A DNA stretch of 64,000 bases. Origin: Zopfochytrium polystomum. Its lineage: Eukaryota; Chytridiomycota; Chytridiomycetes; Chytridiales; Chytridiaceae. The translations under genes and the position numbers were made by a program. Positions 55,173 through 64,000 of this stretch are shown here, one piece after another (the stretch's first letter is position 1; each line of letters begins with the position of its first letter). The stretch is from positions 1 to 64,000 of the forward strand of contig JAIVFJ010000033.1 in NCBI GenBank assembly GCA_025765615.1, read 5' to 3'. Under the pieces are notes generated by a model, which worked only from the letters and a program-made list of their open reading frames with translations, searched no databases and was not told the origin of the DNA.

Positions 55173-58100
55173 ATGATGGGCCTTCGGACAACACCGACAA
55201 ACGCGCACGGGCATGCTGTCGGGGAGGATGTTGACGATGCCGACGGCGGCGGTGCCTTCTGGGACGACGAGATGGAGGCGGGGCTGGACGAGGACTACGG
55301 AGAAGAGTCGCCGGCGGACGGTCAGGGCCAGGCGCAGGATGGGATCTCGGGCCACGAGGCTGTGAAGAATGACTTTGCCGAGTGCGAGAACGAGGACGAC
55401 GAGTTTGAACGGATGAAGGGTAGGCTCATCACCAACCCGAACAAGGCCGGAACGGACACAGGGCCCCTCACGAAAGAGCAGATTCAGCGAAAGGTCTATG
55501 AAATATCAAAGGTTGGTAATACCAGACGCTCGAACCCTTTCCATGGAGCTGACCCGACGGATAGGGAAGCCCTTTCTTCAAGAACGAGGAGGCGAAGAAC
55601 GAGCGAATGCGGCAGAAGATCGAAGAGAACAAGAAAAAGGTTGCCCAGTTGACGGCGGAAGAGCTCGCACGGAATCAACGTACTGTCGCTGAAAGGCGGA
55701 CCAACTTTGACAAAGTGCGGGACTTGCGCCGCACGATTGTGCACATCGACATGGTGAGCTGTCTCATAGCTAGGCAATAGTCATTCATTGTCGTAAAGGA
55801 TGCTTTTTATGCGTCTGTGGAGGAACTGGACCGACCGGGTAACCTAGTTAGTGTCAATCAATGCCCCTCAAATTAACCCATTCAAAGAGCTCAAAACGAA
55901 GCCAATGGCTGTGGGAGGCAAGGGCGTCCTTTCAACCGCAAACTATGTTGCACGGCAGTACGGGGCGCGATCGGCCATGGCGAGTTAGTGAGAAATCCTA
56001 CTCTGGAGAAAGCCGCTTAAAAACTTCTTCTCTCATCAACAGCATATATCGCCCGAAAGCTCTGCCCAGATCTGATAGTGATCAAGCCTAACTTTGAAAA
56101 GTATAAAGCTAAAGCGGAGTTGATACGAGAGATCTTTGCGGTATGAAGCCACGTTGGGTCCGAGTAAGGCTAATCTCTGTTCATGGAACGATTGTTCAGG
56201 AATACCATCCGAGAGTGAGTCCATGCCTGGAAATCTTTGCTCGCATTGACAAAGTGGTTTTTCGGTAGTTTGAGAGCGGAGGAATGGATGAAGCTTATTT
56301 GGACCTTACGGAGTACTGCGAGTCGCACGAGATGACGGCGGAAGAAGTAGTCAGTGAAATTCGTCAAAAGATATTCGAAGTGACAGGATTGACGGCCAGC
56401 GCAGGAATCGCGTGCAATAGGTTTGATTTCGTGTTAAGCGCATTTTTTATTAAACCTGGTGTTGGCAGGATGCTTGCGAAGGTCTGTCTGAATCAACAGG
56501 CCAATGAGTCGGTTAATCGTTTTTCGAAAGGTGTGTTCTGACAAAAATAAGCCAAACGGCCAATTTACTCTTCCGAGTTCCAAGTCGGAGATTCTGGAGT
56601 TCATGCACACCCTCCCGATCCGGAAAGTTCCAGGTATTGGAAAAGTTTTCGAACAACACTTGAATGGCTTTGGCGTTTTCCAATGTGGAGACTTGGTATG
56701 GAGTGGAACCGGGAGAGATCTTTCGTAATCGTAGCCGTACTTTTCAGCGGGATAAACTTCCAGGATTGCTCGCAGTTTTGTCAGCTAGACAGGTGGACTT
56801 CTTGGTATGTATGAAAGTGGTTTAAGTATGATGGGGCGTTGCAGACCTCTTAATTGACAAGCCTAGATAAATGTGACATTGGGCATCGCATCGAATGTCG
56901 TCCAGGCGTATGTTTCCTTTGCGTAATCACACTTATTAAGGAAAGGCTTTGACACAGAGAAGTGAATCTTCCCAAGGGCAGAAGCCGAGAACGGTACGTC
57001 ATCTGAATCGCTCACATTTGGCCGTTCAAATTGTTAATTTTGCTGCTTTTAGCTCCTACGCACAACACTTAACGAACGTGAGTACGAAGATTATCTAGAT
57101 CAAAAACTTATTTCGCAGCCAACGGAAATGTACAACGAGTTGCACAAATTAGCTGTCCAGCTTGCGAGGGATCTAGAGAAAGTCGGCCTATGTGTATGTT
57201 CCATTGTGCTGCATTTGTAATCTTGTGACTCGTCACGAAGGGAAGGGTGATATCCTTGAAGATCAAGCACAAGGACTTCACAATTAACACACGGGACAAG
57301 ACTTTGACTCAATACATCTGGACATCAGACGATATTTACACTGCTGTAGAAGGGGTAGGGCAGTCGCTATAGCGTTGCACACTTCCTCACCCAGACGAAG
57401 CTTCTCGTTGCTGAACTAGAACAGCATACATCGTTAACCCTGCGGCTAATAGGCGTTCGTCTTGGTGGCCTGCATGAACTGAGGAGCGCAAAAATATCGC
57501 GCGGGATTGCTCAGGTTGGTAAAAACGTCGCTTCGTCCATCATTGGTTCGGAAACTAATTTCCGACTGTTTACTGAAGTACTTTCGGAAGCAAGAAGACG
57601 CACTGGAAGAGCCGGACACTGCTCAAGCCGCCCAGAATGAGTCGAGTGGGGTGGACCAGGCCGCAGAAAATCAAGTTGACGGTGATTTTGCTTTCGAAGC
57701 CGTCGGTAGCCCGAAGCGCAAAAATGATGAAAGCCAAGCAGTCCCACCCGGCCCCTTTGCCAAGAGATCGCGAATCGGGGAGACTGCCATGTCGCCCCAT
57801 TCCAGATCCAAGCTACAGAGTGGAAAATTCAGCAACGACGACCTGCTCTGCACAATCTGTCGCAGCCGCATTCCATCAACGCCCGGAATCGCTCGCGAGC
57901 ACCTCCGAATTTGCGAGGCAAAGCAGGCAAAAGCCAGAGCCGCGACCGAGCCACGGAAGAGCTTGTTCGAGACCCGGCCGGAACGAAGCGCGCACGAGGT
58001 TCGTCGCGTGGCTTGCCCGATTTGCGGGAAAGTCTTTGGCAGCGAGGTCGAGACTCAGCATCACGTGGAGCGCTGCGCGAACCAAAGCACGACTCTGACG

Positions 58101-58559
58101 ACGGCGGCGGCTGCGGCTGGGACGAAAGCCGGCCGCACGACATCAGAACAGGCAGCGCCGTTGTCAACCGATCCCGTGAGACCGGGAGGGGGAGGTGGAG
58201 CGAATCCGCCGAAACAGAATACGAAAAGACACGTCGCTGTGGCGCCTTTGTTCTCCCAACACAAGCGTGGAACAGGGGTTCGGCCTGGCACGCTTGCCTC
58301 GGTCCCTCGAACGGATTTTGGTCCAAGTGGTACCGTGAAACTAACAGGTGGATCAAGGCCGGACACCCAAGCTGCTGAAGGGACGGGAGAAACCAGCCAT
58401 AGAGCATCTGAGTCCGATGCGGACCCTGACTACCAAGACATCTTGTGCCCGTCTTGCGAGCAAAGACGGTTCCGCGGGACTTCGAGACAGGTCCTATCGC
58501 TTTTTTACCATCATCTTGAGCTTTGCTTGCACCAGAACAAAGCCAAGCGGGAGGCGTGA
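55173..58559 (+). CDS. POLK: DNA polymerase kappa (Y-family translesion polymerase)
   Basis: Error-prone bypass polymerase acting at damaged replication forks in the nucleus. After an acidic leader come the N-clasp ([20 protein letters not shown]) and [20 protein letters not shown], then the palm [16 protein letters not shown] with catalytic Asp residues, [36 protein letters not shown], the second metal site [35 protein letters not shown] and Hh[17 protein letters not shown]. The little finger follows ([25 protein letters not shown]). The C-terminal exon (57579-58559) has two UBZ-like fingers (CTICRSRI...[13 protein letters not shown]...HVERC) and a third Cys-rich one (CPSCEQRRF...HHLELC). 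Introns include 55512-55564, 55754-55798, 55839-55887, 55984-56042, 56141-56199, 56215-56268, 56421-56468, 56482-56530, 56696-56747, 56805-56866, 56908-56957, 56994-57052, 57078-57118, 57194-57240, 57355-57394 and 57515-57578. No frame break is needed. Confidence 0.93.
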
Positions 58560-59048
58560 TACTCCTTTGTGCCTTTTTGTTTTCACAAGTAAATGCTTAT
58601 TATCATAATTTCATCGCAAGGATCAGTGTGAGAGAGAATGCTATATGGTCGAGGTCAGAGTGACCTGCTTTATTAAGGCCGTTCTCTTTTGCATCGACCC
58701 AGGCTCTTCCAACCAAAAGCTTCGAAGAATGAGGGCTCACGACAACAACAAACAAACAAAAAAAAAAAAAAAAAAAAAATGACACAAAAGCATCGTAGGC
58801 AAGCAGAGTGATAAGAAGTGGTGAGTGGGGAGTGTGTCGCAATAAGTGAACGAGGGGAAGACGCGGTGAGGGGTAGAGAGGGAAGTGAAATAATAAAGTG
58901 TCTTCGAGCGTCAAATACTAAAGCTTATATCACAGTCGTGCGCGTCTTCTTCGTCTTGCACCCACCAGCCATCCTCTTCATCCCATTACCCCTGAGTGAT
59001 TTTTTAACTTACGAAGCAGTCCTTTTTTAAATTTTTTTTGAGATGCGC
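58560..59048. other. convergent 3' flanks of polymerase kappa and GSK3
   Basis: I see no gene. It contains an A20 run at about 58760-58779 and AT-rich putative polyadenylation regions for both genes. Confidence 0.45.
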
Positions 59049-59720
59049 TCAGTCTGAGGAGAGGGTTGCTTGTTGAATTTGAAGCGGCTGGAACTTATCC
59101 AGGTCGATGCCGCGGGCGCGGAGGGCGGGCTCTGCGTGCGGCGGTACCAGGATGCGGTTCAGGTCAGGGCGGATGGAGAGTTCTGAGTGGGGGGGGGGGA
59201 AAATCAGAAGAAAAAAACAAAAACGCGTAAGCACATTGATGCGAATGGCGCAATCAAGCAGAAAATCACGATAATAAAGTAAAAACCTTCACCTAACGGC
59301 GAAAAGTCAAACAACGGCGGCAGCGCCTCCCCATTCAACATCCTCGTCTCAGGCCGCCTGAGCTCGTCAAAGAACGGCTGGGCCATGGCTTCGATAGCCG
59401 ACAGCCGCAGGGTAGGTGTGTACTCGAGCAATTTGCCGAGCAGGTCGAGCGCGTCGGGCGTGGTCGGTCTGCCCCGGAAGACCTTGGCCCACGGGCACGG
59501 CTTGATTTGCGGGAACTTGTACTCGGTGTAGGATTCGTTCATGGCCCGGATCTGCTCGCGCGTCGGCGTGCCAAGCACCTTGATGATTTCGACGAGCTGG
59601 TCGACGCCGGATTCCCCCGGGAAGAGCGGCTGTCCGAGCATCAGCTCGGCCATGACGCAGCCGGTGGACCACACGTCTTTTGATTTTTGTGTTGAGGGGA
59701 GGAAGGGGTGAGGTTGGAGT

Positions 59721-59756
<36 letters not shown>

Positions 59757-60800
59757 GTACGCAGATCAGTCTCGAAATTAACGGATTCCGACGTGCAGTG
59801 CACTTTGAACTTACCAATGCAGACTCCGTAGTTTGTGCTGCCAAAGATCAGCTCAGGCGCCCGGTAATATCTCGAGCAGATGTAGCTGACGTTTGGCTCG
59901 CCGGCGACGAGGATCTTTGCGCTTCCAAAGTCGCACAGCTTGAGGATGCCAAGAGTTGGGTCAAGGAGCTGGCAAGAGTGTTAAAAAATGTTGCTCCGTC
60001 AGGCATACTTGAAAAAAAAAAAAAAAAAAAAAAAACCACACGAACCAAGTTTTGGGGCTTGATATCACGGTGACAGATACCGAGGGAGTGGATGTAGGCG
60101 AGGGATCGGAACATTTGATACATGTAGAGCTATTTTTTAAATTTTTTTTGTCGTTGATGAAAGTACCGGTAAGGCCAATCTGGTTGTAAAAGTTACCCAA
60201 GCTCACCTTTATGCTAATCATCGGCATCGTCAGCTTCTGCTTTGAATAGTGCCTCGACGCCCTGTAGATCGTCTCTGGAACGTACTCGAGCACCAGGTTC
60301 AAAAACAAGTCGTCCTTCTTCTCCCCGTTAGAGTAGAAAAAGGCACGCAATCCGACAATGTTGGGGTGCGACACAAGGCGCATGATCTGGAGCTCGCGGT
60401 TCTTGAAGCGCTTGTCCTGCAAGACCTTCTTGATCGCGGTCTGATCGCCCGTGTCGAGGAGCCGCGCCTGGAACACGACGCCAAAGGATCCGTTGCCGAT
60501 GACCTTGTAGTTTGTGTACGACAGCTCAAAGGACTCGCCCGTCTTGCCGTCGCTGGCGACGACCGTCACCACTTTGCTCGAATCGGGCTCGTCTGTGGGG
60601 ATCGCGTTGGATCGGTCAGTGAGGTGGAACAGTGAGAAAGCGAGGGAGAAGAGCAAAACGAATGAAGGAAAATAAATTAACACTCAACTGCTCAGCTTGA
60701 TGCCGTTGATGGTGTTGGCAGCTTCTGTGCTTGCTGGCTTTGCCGCCGCGGCGGGATCCGCGGCGATGGGGTTGACGGCATTTTTCTTGGTTGACGCCAT
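59049..60800 (-). CDS. glycogen synthase kinase 3 (GSK3/Shaggy/Rim11-type) protein kinase
   Basis: Ser/Thr kinase of the CMGC group. A 38-residue leader ([20 protein letters not shown]) precedes [17 protein letters not shown] (glycine loop), [19 protein letters not shown] (catalytic Lys, Glu helix), [17 protein letters not shown], the catalytic loop [19 protein letters not shown] (DFG), the activation segment [18 protein letters not shown] with the conserved regulatory Tyr, and [20 protein letters not shown] with [12 protein letters not shown]. Six exons, with introns 60593-60688, 60130-60206, 59969-60045, 59677-59814 and 59183-59292, all in frame. Introns 59677-59814 and 59969-60045 contain a T33 and an A24 run (plus-strand reading). 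The leader lacks an obvious inhibitory Ser of the animal GSK3 RTTSFAE type. Roles in morphogenesis and signalling are known for the family. Confidence 0.95.
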
Positions 60801-62120
60801 TTTGAATGAGGTTTGTGGGGGAGGCGGTTTGGTGTGTCTCCGCGTCTGGGGGTTTTCTGTGTCGATGAAGGTAAGGAACGCAACAGTCGCGTTAGGAGAG
60901 GGCAACTTGCGTCTGGGGTGCAAAAGCAGAGGGTTTGGTAGAGAGGCAGACAGCGAAAGGGACAGTCGACGCGAAAAAGGGTTGATCGTAACAGATCTCA
61001 CAGCCAAAACAAACGGAAGGAGGAGAGCACCAGCTCGGGGAACAAAAAAACACCCCAGGATCAGGCAGCGCAGTGCCACGTCTGATCGTGAGGACAATTC
61101 CCGCTGCTTACAGAACGCTAAACAGACCACGAGAGGTGGCGCAAGTTGTGGTGGGGTCTCAAGGTGGGGGCGGTTGGCGATCACCCACGCTCCGCATCCG
61201 CGAGCGAATTACGAGACGCGAATAAAGGGTAACCCACAACCCACCCGCCGTCCACGACCGCAGATTGTGAAAGTTCCGCCATGTACTACTCTGTTCCACT
61301 CCAACACGTTGCGGTTCTTGTACGTACCCAAGGAGCGGCTGAATAACACTACTTGAGGCCTGACTAGTTGCTGGACGCGAGCAAGTTGCGGAGGGAGGAG
61401 TAATTCGGCGTTCGGCCGACTAGCGCTTGATGAGAGGAAAGGGGAGGGGAGAAAGGAGGGGAAAGAGAGGTCGGGTGTGTGTTGTTTGCAGTGGTTTGTT
61501 TTGTTTTGTTTAGGTGGTGGTGGTGCCGGGCGGGCGAGTGCTGGGACTGAGTTTAGTTTTTCAAACTCCGACGATGGGGGAAGGTGTGGGAGTTGATTGA
61601 TTGTCTCGTTGATTAGATCGTGTGAACACCAAAAATTTGATCGCATCACGTGCGCGCCCAAGTTGGTTGCTGCATATATTTAACGAAACGCACACCCACG
61701 CAGCGTTTGCATTTTGGGTCACCGGAGTAATACGCTCTGCGCACGTATTAATGCTACAGGTGCCATATCAATTGCAAATGAATCGAGCAGCGAGCGAGCG
61801 TGACTGGGGGGGCTTTCTCTTTCAATTTTTTGTGCGAAACTGCTCTGATGGAGAGAGTGGCCGGCTCACGGAGGAAGTGACCTTCGTATTACCGCTTTCC
61901 GCTTTCTTTTAAGTGATGATGTACTACTTATAAACCGAGAGAGAGAGCGAGAGAGAGAGAGAGTGTGTGTGTGTCTGTGTGTTTGATCGAGTATATTTGA
62001 TGCTTGCGATAGTATGAACAGGCTGACTGGTGCTATGGTGGTCGGGTAAAAATTGTCAAAAAATCGGCGCAAAAAAAAAAAAAAAAAAAAAAAAATAGAA
62101 ACCGGAAAAGAACAATAAAA
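60801..62120. other. divergent intergenic region (GSK3 / SRP receptor)
   Basis: I see no gene in about 1.3 kb. It holds the two promoters, GA/GT-rich sequence at 61935-61982 and an A24 run near 62072-62095. Open frames on both strands are low-complexity or arginine-rich. Confidence 0.45.
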
Positions 62121-62188
62121 ATGCTTGACTTGTTCTCGATCAGCACGAAGGGTATGGTGGGAGACAGAGTGCGGGCGCCTCTGTGGAT

Positions 62189-62227
<39 letters not shown>

Positions 62228-64000
62228 TGCCACCGCCGATCGCGATCTCACTGACAAGGCCGTCCCACACTCCTCGCCATCATTGCCCACTCACCCCCTT
62301 GCCACACTCCGTCGATCGTCGCAGGCGGCATCGTCCTCTGGTCAAAGGCTTTCACCGACATCAGCCCCTCTGCCTCCTCGGTCCACCCCGTTGATGCCCT
62401 GATCGCGGACGTCCTCGTCGAGGAGCGCGGCGGTGTCGACTTTTACGACAAGGACTCGTTCCGCGTCAAGTGGACCTTCGCTAACGACCTGGGCCTCATC
62501 TTCGTCGTGCGTAATGGACACTCCCCCTCCTTCCACCGTATTGTTTACCGCGACGCCTTGCTTGTTCGCTTGGCGGCGTCGGCCATGGGCGAATCGTGCT
62601 AATGCTCCGCCCCGTTCTCGCTGCCTCAATCTCAAGGTCGTGTACCAGCGCATCCTGCAACTCGCCTACGTCGACGAGCTCCTCCAGCTGATCAAGGAGG
62701 CGTTTGCCTCTCTGTTTGGCACGAGCATTCGGGAAGGCGCTGTGACGATCAACACCGAGTCATTTACCGAGACGTTCATGGAGATTTTATCGAATCTCGA
62801 GTCTCGCGACACTCTGGTGCGTTGGCCAAATTGAGGAATTGTTCTTGTAGCATGGCCTGACCGCATGTGGGCACTCAGGAGAAAAAGTCTAGAGCTCCCA
62901 GAACATTCAAGGAAACGAAAAAGTTTGCAACCTCGCTAGAGGGGTCGAAAGCGAAGCCCGGTCAGTCTTATTGCAAAAGAGCAACAGTCGATGCAGAAGG
63001 GTGGCTCATTGCTGATGTCACTTTAGAGACCGAAACAGCAACTTCCACAGCGGAGCTGTCGTCTTCCTCGGTTGATGACATCTCTGCAAAGTTGAAAAAG
63101 CTTCAGGCAAAATCTGGGAAAAAGTCCCCAGGCGACATCTCCAAGGCGCTCCCAGCTGAAAAAGGGTAAGGCCGCACAGATTTCCCTCTTCTTTCACTGC
63201 AACTCAACCTTCGAAATTTCCTACAGCGATAAAAAACCGAAGAAGCAGCTGAGAACTTGGGACGGTGGCATTCCTCAGGATGGAGGCAAGAAACTCGATT
63301 TCAGTGACAGCAAGCTCGAACGACGAGAAGATCGACCACGATCAGTTGGTACAGGATTTCTCGTGTTCAACCATGCCCGTTCAAACACACTAATCCTTTG
63401 TGAAACGGCGATCAGGTCGACCGATCCGCGATGGGTGTTCGCACCGCAGACGGACTTTACGACGCTGCAGAGATGGAGGCGCGGCAAGACGATGGCGGCG
63501 ACTCCAGCGACCCCGACCAACCCGCTGGAGAGCGTGTCGCAATTGTCGAAACCCAGCACCAAGAAGGCGAGCTCTGGCTTTTTCGGACTTCCTGACCTCG
63601 GTGACCGGCGGCGGTGGCGTCCTGACCGAAGAACAGCTGACCCCATTAATGCAAAAGATGCGGGAGCATCTGATCGCGAAAAACGTTGCCGCCGAGATCG
63701 CTGAGTCGGTCACAGCGTCGGTGACGACGTCTCTGGTGGGCCAAAAACGTGGAACGTTTACTTCGCTCAATTCAATGGTCAACACGGCCTTCGAGTCGGC
63801 AGTGCGTCGCATCCTTACGCCGCGGACGTCCACCGACGTTACTTCGAGACGTGCTTGCCGCCAAGACCGAGGGCCGTCCGTACACTTTTGTGTTTGTCGG
63901 CGTCAACGGGGTGGGAAAGAGCACAAATCTCAGCAAAGTGTGCTTTTGGTTGCTGCAAAACCGGCTGAAGGTTTTGATTGCAGCTTGCGATACGTTCCGT
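62121..64000 (+). CDS. SRP101: signal recognition particle receptor subunit alpha (3' end beyond window)
   Basis: GTPase that docks SRP-ribosome complexes at the ER membrane. The start ATG 62121 gives [11 protein letters not shown], then after intron 62152-62324 [12 protein letters not shown], an SRX (longin-like) domain with [34 protein letters not shown] and [19 protein letters not shown] charged linker follows ([16 protein letters not shown]), then the N domain ([35 protein letters not shown]) and the G domain start [19 protein letters not shown] (P-loop, about 63897-63953) and AACDTFR at the edge. Further introns: 62507-62636, 62817-62878, 63166-63226 and 63345-63415. Frame changes are needed between about 63490 and 63600 and near 63838. 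The first intron contains a GT microsatellite (62192-62222). Confidence 0.9.

Overview
The window is nuclear DNA of a eukaryote, most likely an early-diverging (chytrid-like) fungus. Short spliceosomal introns of about 40-190 bp with GT...AG ends interrupt most genes. There is a U6 spliceosomal RNA, a fungal/opisthokont SAGA subunit (Sgf11-like), a His6 isomerase, GSK3, DNA polymerase kappa and eIF2B gamma, together with a plant/bacterial-type wax-ester/diacylglycerol acyltransferase. Codons are GC-rich, and spacers are full of homopolymer, CT, CA and CAG/CCG microsatellites. The placement as a chytrid-like fungus is an inference from this gene mix; no ribosomal marker is present.

Layout. 1-13 kb: a P-type Ca2+-ATPase, a WS/DGAT-like acyltransferase and an unrecognised membrane protein, all on the plus strand. 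14.5-28.8 kb: an accessory block. Two subtilisin-like secreted proteases face each other in inverted orientation, with a truncated third copy. Between them lie a leucine-rich-repeat-like gene, a truncated duplicate of it, and decayed ankyrin-like fragments. 29.8-34.1 kb: a small Nce101-like membrane protein, then a type II membrane glycosyltransferase directly abutting an HxxxD acyltransferase. 34.3-39.9 kb: eIF2B gamma, a 75-residue zinc-finger protein and an F-box/LRR protein. 40-44.2 kb: pirin flanked by two relatives of a small protein family that ends in FKFWH. 45.4-49.4 kb: U6 snRNA, HIS6 and a second HxxxD acyltransferase. 50.8-64 kb: a dense housekeeping stretch with an SR-rich coiled-coil protein, Sgf11, a DUF4926-like protein, polymerase kappa with UBZ-type fingers, GSK3 and the SRP receptor alpha subunit (cut by the window end).

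Quality caveat. Many genes carry single-base indels that break the frame, often in homopolymers, while others are intact over more than 2 kb. Most of these look like consensus errors of a long-read assembly, but true decay cannot be excluded for the Ca2+-ATPase and the plus-strand protease. Coordinates for multi-exon genes span from start to stop; exon and intron positions are given in the text.
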